NCBI GenBank assembly: GCA_031841125.1
Contig: CM063109.1
Coordinates: 66,222,914 to 66,286,913 of the forward strand
Length of the DNA stretch: 64,000 bases
Direction of reading: 5' to 3'
Source: Acanthococcus lagerstroemiae
Lineage: Eukaryota > Arthropoda > Insecta > Hemiptera > Eriococcidae
Below, one piece after another: positions 12,901-21,169 of the stretch. The translations under genes and the position numbers were made by a program. Under the pieces are notes generated by a model that saw only the letters and a program-made list of their open reading frames with translations, made no database searches and was not told the origin of the DNA. The first letter of the stretch is position 1, and each line of letters opens with the position of its first letter.

Positions 12901-15900
12901 CGTTATCAGCGGATGCGCTATTTAATCACCCGGGTCATAAATTCGCCTTAGATCAAACCGCCAAACATATCTTGTTGTGTTACGGCCAGTCTTGTGGTGG
13001 AACTATATTCAAGGTACCGCATTTCTTGTTATCAATTTTTCATTCGCTGTTCATTTTTTTGGCGAGTTTCAGTGTCGGGTTGTAGTTCAGGCAGATTCTG
13101 GAGGAGAGAATCGATGTGATACAGCCGGAGAAAAGGTATTGCAAGTCGAGAAAATCAGATTCTTGTTTTCAAGTGCATCTTGTACGGCTGACTCTCGGGA
13201 AAATTAGAACCTCAATCATTGCCCAATCAGTTGAAAAATTACAGGGAAATGAATTCAGAAGAAACAATTCAAGTTCCTGCTTATATTCCTATGAATGCGA
13301 AGTCGGATCGACGTGGATCTTCAAATAGCAATATCTACTCTTTTTAGTAAAAATGTCTACCAAACAAAAAGACGGGGCTAGGACGTCTTACTAACTTGTG
13401 GATTTTAGATGAGATGATATCGATTTTAGTTTCTTGGATCGCTGATTTCAAATGTTATATCAGATTTTTGACGTCCTGGTTGTAGCCCAAAAATCTCAAT
13501 TTAAGGTTTCAAGTAGACTAAATTTATATGACAGTAAAAATTGAATCAGTGCTGAGGCGGTGGTCGGATAACGGTCGTGGGCTCGTCTCTTGACGGAGTC
13601 TAAAAGTGGAGAAGAGTGGCGAACGGTTGCGTGCTTGTTGCAGTTAGAGTCCGTAGAAGTACACGGTCTGCTCAAACGATATCAGGCGATTGAAGTAGGG
13701 GTTACCGAGATCTCTGTTTTATAATCCGGTCCTTCTTTTCTAATTTGCTTTCAACCCCAGCCCTGGAATCCGCCCTTTCGAGCATTACCTCAGAAACGTC
13801 GGGGAGGCTGTTAAAGCTGTCTTAGCCCTCTTCCCTTCTGGCCGAAAAACCGGCCTTGGTCGAAATCTGGCGAGTTGCTACGTGGTTTCGTACCCGAGAC
13901 CTCCGGATTCCGAGACCAATGCGCTATCCACTCGGCCAACCAGACCCCTTATAATCCGGTCCTGATTTGAGCCCACCAAATCAAAATTTTACCCTTGAGA
14001 TGAGGCGAAATTGCATTGCCCAGAGAAGTGGAACACAGTATCGAAATTGATATTTTATGGTCGCTGATTTCGAATATCCTATCCATTTGTGATTTGTCTG
14101 GACTTGAGTTTCCAACTTCATATTTGGAGAATAGGTGGGTGAAGGGGTTGACAGTTTGGAAAATCGAACTATTCATCAAAATATGGGTTTCTTGAGGTTG
14201 CTAATTGTTCATATTCCATCTGATATTGTATCCGACTCAGCTTCAAAATTTGTCTTATATCTTGTGACTTGGGATCCTGGAGATCATGGGTAATTACGTC
14301 ATTATTATATGTCTTTTTATGTCGGATTTTAGTTTGGGATCTTGGAGATCATGGGTAATTATGTCATTATTATATGTCTTTTTATGTCGGATTATGTCCT
14401 TGAAAGTAGCTGATCTGCCCCTGCAATTTTTCGGATTTTTAGATAGGCAACCCGCAGTGCGTTTTTTTCCGCGGAGGTGGCGGCGGCGGATTTTACTTTT
14501 TTAGTATATAGAGAGATATTTATTATAATTTATAGTTATTTTTGATAATTTTTAAATAAATTTATTTTGATAAAAAATAAAATTAAAAATATTAAAATAA
14601 ATAATAAATAATTGAATAATAAAATTAAATTTCATAAATTTGGTATTATTTGAATAATTAAATAATATTTATTTTAATTTGACAAATTAATGTTATAAAT
14701 AATAAATTAACTAAATATTTTGAAGAAAATATCTATTTTTAATTTAAAAATTAATACTTTAAGTTATCAAAAAAATGCATAATTGAATTAATAAATTTTT
14801 TTATTAAAATAGATAAACTTTAGATCCAACTTGAGATCGAAACCAAATGCTGATGCAATACTTGAGATGAGCAACGCAGTGAACCCCTGTTTCGATACCA
14901 TGTTTAATTTCCCAAATCAAGTCAATTTGTCCGTTTAAAATCAGAAATTCGGATTTCGAAGCTCAAATCGAAACCAGGAGATCCATTTCACCAACCCCTC
15001 CCCCCAATGCATTTTTAAAAATAAAAGGGGGGCAAAAATTTTATGTACAATTTGTGGAATTTGTGTACACTGGTTCTAGAATCTGTGTACGTTCCCCACC
15101 CTCCCTAGGAACGATCAAAGTTGCGAGGGGGTGGAGAAATGCTAGCCCCCCCAACTTTAGGTAGAGGTCTGGGGATGGGAGCAAAAATTTGTGTGCAATT
15201 TGTGTATTTTGTGTATCCGCCTCCCTGAATTTATGTACCCTTCCCTTCCCCTCTGTGGACGACACAAGATAGGTAAACTGTTAGGTGCTGCCCTCCATTT
15301 CGGACCTCTACCTCAACTTGGGATGGGAGGGCGCAGGACTTTTTTTTTTTGAATTCGAATTTGAAAAAATATACCCAAATTTAGATGTCGCTTTTCGAAT
15401 GTCCTTAACTATAGCTTGCACTAACGCTTCGGCCGAAAGAAGCTGTCGGCATTAAAAAGAATCAAGAATTTTTTAAGATCGACAATGTTACAAAAACGGC
15501 TTGACTCTTTGTCCATTTTACATATCGAGCATCAGATTACCTCTGGATTAAACTGTTCAGATATTATCGGATCTTTCGCTATCGCCAAAGCGCGGAAAAA
15601 GATTTTTTAAATTCAATTGTTCATTGTTCCAAAGAAAAGAAGTTTTTACCTATGCTATCAATATTAGATATACCTATTATAATTTTATATACTTTTCCTA
15701 AAATTTTGACTTACCTTTATTTTAAATACTTTTCCAAAGAAGTTTGTACCAATATTATAATTATATACCTAAAATGTTGACTTATCTTAATTTTAAATGT
15801 TTAGAATTTTACCAAAGAATAAAAAAAACTACTGGTACCTACATATATTGTATTTTTATATTATTTTAGATAATATAAAAATACAATATAGGTAGTTCTT

Positions 15901-16490
15901 TTTTTTCTTTGGTAAAATTTTATTACCTCCTAGCCTTCAATCCAATTTTCTCCACCGGGAAATGTACTCTCTGTTCTCATCACCGGGGGGGGGGCAGTAG
16001 GAATTTCAGCCTAGGGGCGCCAAAAGGCTTAATGCGGCTCTGTTGACCTGTTTCTTTTTTAGTTTATCGATCTTAAAAATGTTCAGTCAGTTGGCACATA
16101 TTTTCAGTTTGTCAATTTTGAGCTCGCTCCTCGCTCCCCCCCCCCCCAAAAAAAAATGTGTCTTTGCTTTATTAGCAAATAGTACATCTCCAGCAAATCT
16201 CATCGGCAAATTCAATGTTTCCAAACTGAGCATTCATTTGATCATTTATTTTCATAATTAAAAAGTGAGGGGAGGATTGAAAAACATTCGAATTTTTGAC
16301 TTTTGCGAATGAATTGGTTATTTTTTTCTGTTTTCAGATTACGAATATCGGTTTGACCTCAGTTCTGGCCCTGAAGGGGCATAAAACAGTGGTGACTGCG
16401 TGCGATTGGGCCACCGCCAATCAGTGCTGCACTTGTGTGACTGCATCCACGGATGGAAAAATATGCGTTTCCACCCTTCTTATGCCTTGA
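3934..16490 (+). CDS. Wdr91: WDR91 homologue (WD repeat protein 91), 15 exons
   Basis: Exons read from splice sites: 3934-4053, 4204-4327, 4409-4549, 5002-5117, 5195-5391, 5467-5576, 5648-5783, 5851-6016, 9250-9371, 9452-9628, 9717-9828, 10073-10297, 12849-13013, 13091-13135, 16338-16490. The total is 2109 bp, coding 702 aa in one frame; vertebrate WDR91 is about 750 aa. Residues 1-165 form the N-terminal helical region starting [21 protein letters not shown] coiled coil lies near 175-200, then a Ser/Asn-rich linker to about 370. WD40 repeats fill 371-702; [12 protein letters not shown] and the final [12 protein letters not shown] are typical strands. In animals WDR91 works with WDR81 on endosomes to lower class III PI3-kinase activity and acts as a Rab7 effector in endosome maturation. 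Introns 8 (3.2 kb), 12 (2.55 kb) and 14 (3.2 kb) are filled with transposon remains. The 45-bp exon 14 was chosen because it alone keeps phase; it is the least certain exon. Confidence 0.93.
6262..6345 (-). repeat. Short dispersed repeat, copy 1 (GGCAACCCGC ... TTTTAGTATATAG)
   Basis: Read on the minus strand, this copy starts GGTAGGCAACCCGCAGTG, passes through a GGC/GGT trinucleotide run and ends with a segment close to TTTTACTTTTCTAGTATATAG. The same two ends and the same trinucleotide filling occur on the plus strand at about 14440-14512. Downstream, 6350-6780 is a GGA/GGT-rich low-complexity stretch whose overlapping open frames on both strands are composition artefacts. Confidence 0.65.
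7065..8563 (+). mobile_element. Helitron helicase relic, split by LINE sequence
   Basis: Two blocks match the C-terminal half of the Pif1-like helicase of Helitrons. Block one (about 7065-7365) reads LTKNMRVN, then [28 protein letters not shown] and [11 protein letters not shown], with stops and frameshifts. Block two (about 8084-8563) reads [28 protein letters not shown], then [20 protein letters not shown] and YVAFSRC, ending in TAG. These are the conserved motifs after the Walker region. Between the blocks sits unrelated sequence including a LINE reverse-transcriptase fragment. It lies in WDR91 intron 8, in the sense direction. It is dead, and no Rep domain is present. Confidence 0.85.
7587..8083 (+). 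mobile_element. LINE reverse-transcriptase fragment with 153-bp tandem duplication
   Basis: About 7587-7737 and 7738-7893 are diverged tandem copies of one segment that reads [10 protein letters not shown], the motif A region of a non-LTR reverse transcriptase. 7905-8083 continues as [10 protein letters not shown] and then [20 protein letters not shown], the following RT motif, with frameshifts. The fragment stops abruptly where the Helitron helicase resumes. It lacks the FADD box and the 3' tail, so it is not an ordinary 5'-truncated insertion. Confidence 0.8.
8900..9062 (+). other. Possible Helitron 3' terminal region
   Basis: This GC-rich stretch follows the helicase block after an AT-rich spacer and contains GGCACGAGCGAAGCGAGTG followed by GGCGGGGGTTGGCCCGCG. 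A GCGAAGCGAG-type stem is common near Helitron 3' ends. I could not place the CTRR terminus or an insertion site, so the link is tentative. Confidence 0.35.
10439..10467 (-). ncRNA. Hammerhead-ribozyme-like core, inverted arm
   Basis: On the minus strand the segment reads CCTGATGATGACAGTGATGT then CGAAACGTC. It contains the CUGAUGA box, a short stem that can form from GAC and GUC around AGUGAU, and the GAAAC box. This is the order of a minimal type I hammerhead. Hammerhead motifs are known in the terminal repeats of Penelope-like elements. An extra U after CUGAUGA departs from the classic core, so self-cleavage is unproven. Confidence 0.6.
10706..11104 (-). pseudogene. GIY-YIG endonuclease part of the Penelope-like element, inverted arm
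   Basis: An open frame of 132 codons starts [15 protein letters not shown] and includes [20 protein letters not shown], the GIY-YIG-type core with its preceding CxxC pair. It is the C-terminal end of the Penelope polyprotein, not a full gene; the RT half is absent from this arm. The same sequence recurs at about 12007-12390 on the plus strand, where stops and indels break it. The inverted arm is therefore the better preserved copy. Confidence 0.8.
11182..11938 (+). pseudogene. Penelope-type reverse transcriptase, broken
   Basis: Frames in order read [14 protein letters not shown] (motif A type), then GLAMGDPL, a frameshift in [10 protein letters not shown], a T-run, and [13 protein letters not shown] with the catalytic YVDD at 11572-11583. 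Next come KISFLDLLI, another frameshift, and [16 protein letters not shown], which is characteristic of Penelope-like RTs. The 5' part of RT is missing because the inverted arm begins here. Confidence 0.85.
12637..12665 (+). ncRNA. Hammerhead-ribozyme-like core, direct arm
   Basis: This reads CCTGATGATGACAGTGATGC then CGAAACGTC. It differs from the inverted-arm copy by one T to C change, which turns the 3' side of the short stem from GUC to GCC and introduces an A-C mismatch. The CUGAUGA and GAAAC boxes are intact. Confidence 0.55.
13734..13948 (-). mobile_element. tRNA-derived SINE with 15-bp target duplication
   Basis: On the minus strand the head reads GTCTGGTTGGCCGAGTGGAT, with an A box TGGCCGAGTGG (13929-13939) and a B box GGGTACGAAACC (13884-13895). 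The body runs on for about 140 bp and ends in an A-rich stretch. Both sides carry TTATAATCCGGTCCT (13719-13733 and 13949-13963), a perfect 15-bp direct repeat typical of LINE-mediated insertion. It lies in WDR91 intron 14 in antisense. It is too degraded after the B box to be a functional tRNA gene. Confidence 0.85.
14440..14512 (+). repeat. Short dispersed repeat, copy 2 (GGCAACCCGC ... TTTTAGTATATAG)
   Basis: This starts AGGCAACCCGCAGTGCG, contains a GGT/GGC trinucleotide run and ends TTTTTTAGTATATAGAGAG. It is the plus-strand counterpart of 6262-6345. Comparable ends occur about 1.9 kb apart at 53386 (GCAGGCAACCCACCCGCG) and 55258-55285 (GTTTTTTAGTATACAGAG), around a long CTGT/CTGA-rich stretch. 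Confidence 0.65.
14513..14825. other. Extremely AT-rich intronic block
   Basis: About 310 bp in WDR91 intron 14 consist almost only of A and T, in AATAAATAAT-type runs. No gene, terminal repeat or phased repeat was recognised. Confidence 0.8.
15000..15330. repeat. Imperfect tandem pair in WDR91 intron 14
   Basis: Two diverged units, at about 15025-15160 and 15175-15310, share the order GCAAAAATTT.TGT.CAATTTGTG, GTGTA, a CCCTTCCC/CCCACCCTCC run, and a CCAACTT.AGGTAGAGGTC type ending. No coding function was seen. Confidence 0.6.
15806..15918. repeat. AT-rich foldback, about 50-bp arms
   Basis: The left arm begins ATTTTACCAAAGAATAAAAA and the right arm ends with its complement, CTTTGGTAAAAT. 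The arms also pair through GTACCTACATATATTGTATT and its inverse, leaving a loop of a few bases near 15868. It looks like a MITE-type foldback inside WDR91 intron 14. Related non-inverted pieces containing CCAAAGAAGTTT lie just upstream at 15630-15740. Confidence 0.75.
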
Positions 16491-16893
16491 ATATTCAATT
16501 TTCTGAGTTATGCTAGTCATGAACATATACATAATATGGCATTTCAAGGAAGACGCCCCCTCCTATATTTTACTGTTATTTTAACTTATATAAATGGTTT
16601 TACGTATTTAATGAATGAATTATTTTGAATTGCTTATACCAATTGAACGACTGCAAGATTGTTAGAACAAGTTTTTTTAGTTATTTGTTTTTATATTTTT
16701 CAACTCGTAAATTAATTCGCATTTACGAATCGTCTTGTGATTTTAAAACTGTTTATCGATGTTCAAAGTTGCAAGTTAGGGGGAAAAAATGCCATCTTCG
16801 TGTGGTTTTTATCATTTTATAAAATCATTGTTATTTATCGAGAATTATTTGTATTGTATGCGATGAATTACACATTTCTATTGAATAAGGTTA

Positions 16894-16899
16894 TTTATT
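16894..16899 (-). terminator. Candidate poly(A) signal of kanadaptin
   Basis: The minus strand reads AATAAA here, 88 bases beyond the kanadaptin stop codon. WDR91 ends on the plus strand at 16490, so the two genes converge and share a 3' flank of about 500 bp. No clear AATAAA was found for WDR91. Confidence 0.55.
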
Positions 16900-16986
16900 A
16901 ACACCAACGGCAACTCATTTATAGTATGTTCAAATAACGAAGTACATGCACGTAAAAAATACAATCAAAAATGAAGTTCAGTGTAA

Positions 16987-19900
16987 CTAGTATCCCAATT
17001 TGTCATTCAGACTAGTCCGTCCGTCTCCTGTTTGGCCAGCTGGCGGTGTCCATACGATATTATTGAAGTCTTCTTCATACTGATTGCTATACGATGTAAC
17101 CACCTGCGAGAATCACCCGACAAAAAGGTTGATTAAACTGCAACGAGGGACAAGGTTACACCATAATTCGCATTTGATTCACTCGACTTACTTTTTTTCC
17201 TTTGCTAGGATTCGGCGGTTTTGGAACTGGTTTTTTCGTAGACGACGGTACGAAATCATCTGAAAAAATGAACAAATTCTTATAATTGTTCAGCAACACT
17301 CGTTTCCAGAATTTCGTTGTTCAAGTCTCGCCTTTCCCCTGTGTGTGCTACCTTGGCGTGGTGAGGAGGCTTAAAGAAAAACTAAAGGCATATAGGAGAA
17401 GGAAAACTGCCGGGATGTCCAGGCTTAAGGAGGGGGCAGTGTGGCGAACGCTCTCGAACATTCGAGATAAGCGAAGAAAGATCGACACGTTTCGAGCAGC
17501 AGAACAGAAGATCGATAAAGAGTTTCGTCGATAATGCCGGGGTATATAAAGGCCGCTGGCCGTCGCCGTATAGTCTAGTATTTGTATGCGATAAATCGTG
17601 CGTTTTCAAAGCGATTTAGCTACTGTTTGTGCAGTGTGAAATTAAAGACGTTATTAAGTGCTTTCGTGCCCTTTTCGGTGCCAATTTCGTTACAGTATGG
17701 GTGTGAGACCTGGACAATAGAGACAGAATAAAGGAAAAAGATACAAGCTTTTGAAATGTGGTATTACCGGAGAATGTTGAAAATCAAATGGACAGAAAAT
17801 ATCAGGAATAGGAAGTATTGAAGCGAATAGGAAGGAATAGAGAAATTTGGAATATACTCGTAAAATGAAGAGTCGAAATGATAGGTCCATAATATAAGAC
17901 ATCCAGGGATATTATTACTGCTAGCGGGAATTATTGACGGAAAGAACTGGAGAAGTAGGCAAAGACTGAGTCATGAAGAGCATATAATGAAGGATACAAA
18001 ATGTAAATCCTTCTCAGAAATGAAAAGATTAGCACAGGAAAGAAAGTGGAGAGGCGCAACCTACCAGTCGAGAGACTAAAGAGTGAAACAACAAATCTCA
18101 CTTGTTGAATTAGGAGTTGGAACCACTTCAGATTTCTCTTCGGAACACGTCTTCGCTGGTTCCAGCCTTTTGGTATCCTTGGAGCTGACGTTAGCTTTTG
18201 GAATTTCTACAGGTCTCTTTCGTGGAGGAATCTTCTGTTCTGTACATTCAGGTATCTTCTGTTCATTGGGTTCCTGGATAACCACTGGAGGCGGTGGTCT
18301 TATTTCAGGTAATTCGAATGGTTTCACAAAATTGATTAGTTTGCGTAATTTTTCTTCGTTAGTTTTTAACGTAGTTAACGAGTTCTGCAATATGGAATAA
18401 ATTAATACTCGCTCAAAAGCCCCTGAGGTAAGCATATTATTCGTAACTTACTCTGAGTTTCCTTAATTCTAATTTATCTAATATTTGTCCGCTTCGTTTT
18501 TGAGACGTAAACGAATCCCAGTTTTCATCGTCGACTCCGGTGGAACTAGCTTCGACCAATAAGGTATTCAATTTACGTTCCATTTCTTCGATTTCTTTGA
18601 CTACGACTTTGTGTTTTTCGATCTACACACCACAAATCATTTGAAGATAATCAAACAATTGATCACAACGAAAATCACGACAGACAAACACAACTTACCA
18701 ATGTCTCGTAAGTATCTGTAGTCGGCTCTGTTTTTTTGACCTGATTCATTCGCTGTTTCCTCTTAATCTCTAAATCGCCAGTTCTATCAAAAAAGTTATC
18801 CTCATCGCTGTCGTAGTAATCATCTTCTTCCCAGTTCTTCAACTTCCTTTTTCTGCTTTCTAAACAGAGGTGTAAACAAGGATTACAATCCAATTAATCT
18901 TCCGTACTTCACTGATCATCGTTATTACTAATAAATCCTAACTACATGATGATTACCTTGGTTACTCTGTCTCAGCAAGCCAGCTCTATCCAATATTCGA
19001 CAAGCTTCGAGCGCGCAGTGATGGGCGGCTTCTTTCTTCTTACCAGAAATAACAGCTTCAGCTACAACATACCCACCGCTAGCACTTTCAATAGGTAACC
19101 TAGAAGCACGAATTGAATTTTGAGTCAACTCAGTCAACAAAACCGATTTGATAGACATTGAATCTCAAGTAAATAACTCACTCTATGGAGCAACGAAACT
19201 GACCAAATCCTTTCTCTTCGATTTTGTAATTCAGCTCTTCTCCTTCGCGGTCGAACCATCCGCGTAAGGTTTTTTTCGGATCGTCAATGTACAACTCTTC
19301 GTTCAATGTCTCAGCGAACGGATTTTCAGTCAAATCTGTTTCCTCATCCGCATCTTCACCTGTAATAATAAAACAACGGGAAAATACCGAAAACGTCCGT
19401 AGCTACAATCAGTGAGAAAGATGACTCACCCATGCCCCAGTCGATTCCTTGTGACTCTTCTTCTTTTGCTTCTTCACCTTCGCCGTATAGTTTAGCTCCA
19501 TCTCGTAAGCAATCCTTTTGCCGTTTTTCCATTGCCTGTTTCCTCATCTCGCATAATTGAGTATACGAATATTGCGACTCTTCTTCTTGATCATCCTCAG
19601 GTCCGTGCAATAAAAAACATCGAGTACTGCTTCCAAATTTGATCATATGTCCAACCTAACATAGAGTTATTTGATACCTAGTAATTATAATTAATCAAAA
19701 AATGAGGAACATAAATGAGTTATATCATCGCATACCTGGAGCTTAACGTAAGTCCTCGGTTTAATCCGTTCCTTATTTAAAAAGGTCCCGTGGGTACTCC
19801 CAAGATCGAATAGATAAAACCCTTTTCTCTCATCGCCAGCTGAGAACGTTGAGCGGAATTGTAACACCGCGTGATATCTCGAAACCGTCGGGTGAGCCAT

Positions 19901-20564
19901 AACGATGTGGCAGTTATCGAATCTTCCAAAACAGAAGAATGATCGATGGTCCAGGGGTATCACTCGCAACGAAACACCAGACTTCATTTCCTGCAAACAA
20001 TAATTTTTTTACGACCAAGATCTGATTACAGTATGTAGAAGCCGGAAACGTTCTTACCTCCAAACTGTAAGCTACATCCGGAAGTCCACCCCAGGAAGGC
20101 TCGTTATACGGTATCGGTTGGGTTGATATTTTCACTTTCGATGGTTTAGCACAGTTGGAAGCACTGCTCGACACTGTAGACGATTCCACGGACTCAGCAG
20201 TTTCGGGAGAAACAGACTTCTCACCGGGTTCAAAATCACTGCTATCGACGGTTTGGGTATTACTGGAAATTGACTCTCCTCGAGTCTCTGCTTCAATATG
20301 TTTAGATGGCGGCTTTTCAGGCAATAACGTGGGTACTTTAAAGACGTCAGTGTTCGAGTTGGTCGACTCCTCCATAGTGAGCTCTGCACTTTGGGGTGAA
20401 CCAGACATCTCACCTGGTTCAAAATCATTGCTATCGACGGTTTGTGTATTACTGGAAATCGACTCTCCTCGAGTCTTTACCTCAGTATGTTTAGATTGAT
20501 GTTTTTCAGGCAAGAATGTGGGTACTTTGAAGACGTCGGTGTTCGAGTCGGTCGATTCCTCCAT
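16987..20564 (-). CDS. SLC4A1AP: Kanadaptin (SLC4A1AP) homologue, FHA plus dsRBD-like protein, 10 exons
   Basis: Exons in coding order: 20058-20564, 19736-19990, 19430-19655, 19182-19359, 18957-19099, 18699-18859, 18452-18622, 18102-18384, 17192-17259, 16987-17103. The sum is 2109 bp, coding 702 aa with no frame break. Residues 1-150 are acidic and Ser-rich and contain a 63-aa tandem duplication. The FHA domain lies at about 174-275: [21 protein letters not shown] and [11 protein letters not shown] are the phosphopeptide-binding loops. A region with double-stranded-RNA-binding-like character follows at about 345-435 ([12 protein letters not shown] ... [14 protein letters not shown]). Then come an acidic and basic stretch and Glu/Lys-rich helices, ending SLNDKLGY. 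The mammalian protein was named as an anion-exchanger partner but is mainly nuclear. The intron before exon 9 holds an LTR and a LINE fragment. Confidence 0.92.
17330..17694 (+). mobile_element. Gypsy-like 3' LTR with internal remnant
   Basis: 17440-17694 has retroviral-type ends, TGTGGCGAAC and TTCGTTACA, and a TATA box TATATAAA at 17543-17550. Immediately upstream is the purine tract AAGGAGGGGGCAG (17427-17439), as expected for the priming site next to a 3' LTR. 17330-17439 would then be the last part of the internal region (a short basic open frame, no recognised domain). No matching 5' LTR or 4-5-bp target duplication is present. It lies in the kanadaptin intron between exons 8 and 9, in antisense. 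Confidence 0.6.
17695..18078 (+). mobile_element. RTE-like LINE 3' fragment
   Basis: It begins TATGGGTGTGAGACCTGGAC, equivalent to the YGCETWT motif after the RT domain in the copy at 31190-32150. It continues with [15 protein letters not shown] and ends near GTCGAGAGACTAAAGAGTG. The reading frame is broken by stops. It abuts the LTR end directly. Confidence 0.8.
20187..20564 (-). repeat. 189-bp tandem duplication in kanadaptin exon 1
   Basis: Units 20376-20564 and 20187-20375 code 63 aa each, both beginning [15 protein letters not shown] and both ending before an [15 protein letters not shown] segment. The second unit is preceded by CTCACTATGGAGG, matching the CTCACT just before the start codon of the first. 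The duplication therefore included the initiator ATG and a little 5' UTR, now translated as part of the junction. Confidence 0.9.
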
Positions 20565-20937
20565 AGTGAGTTTGAGTATTTCGAGCCGAGTATGGAACTT
20601 ACCTAAGGAAACACGACAGTCCTTTCACATCGAACATGAGCTCATAGATGAACTTGACAGTCTGAGATGGTAATATCATGAATTCGCGAACATGTGAACC
20701 AGATATTATATGTTTATAACTGTATTATCTATGATCTGAACATCTGAACATGAATAGAGACAATAAATTTAGCAGGTAGTAGATAGCACAGATCGAAGAG
20801 AAACGCTGAGACCTGAGATTGCTGAGAAACGTAAACATTGTTTGGTATTTATGAATCTGGCTACACTGCGTCACTGCGTGGCTTGCTGGCTTCACTGACG
20901 ATGAACTACGCTCTTCAGCGTAAGGGAACTAACCAAC

Positions 20938-21165
20938 ATTTGTGAACAATGAGTTATTAGTATAATTATTGTATAATATCGTTGGAAAGAGCGTAAAAAG
21001 TAGAATTTTTCAAAATTGGGTCCCGGATTCAAAAATGTGTACTCACGCTGAAAAAAGTTCATCAGTAAACGCTTTCTACTTATGGCTCTTGAACTTCGAA
21101 TCACGTGTTTCAAAAACAGATTTTGTCGCTTGGTTCTATCTCACTTAAAGGCGTCCAATTGGCCC
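20938..21165 (+). repeat. Dispersed repeat family A, copy 1
   Basis: The ordered landmarks are TGAGTTATTAGTATAA, AGCGTAAAAAGTAGAATTTT, CAAAATTGGGTCCC, AAAAATGTGTAC, TCAGTAAACGCT, TTTTGTCGCTTG and GCGTCC. The same order recurs at 28608-28802 (direct), 28808-29006 (inverted) and 49085-49330 (inverted). There is no coding potential, so it is probably a non-autonomous DNA element. Confidence 0.8.
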
Positions 21166-21169
21166 TGTT

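Noticed and set aside
13091..13150. Alternative WDR91 exon start at 13096 (frame [13 protein letters not shown])
   Set aside because: It would leave the next junction out of phase; the acceptor before 13091 keeps phase 0 on both sides.
13870..13948. Possible tRNA gene on the minus strand
   Set aside because: A and B boxes are present, but the acceptor stem does not close and the element has a SINE body and a 15-bp target duplication.
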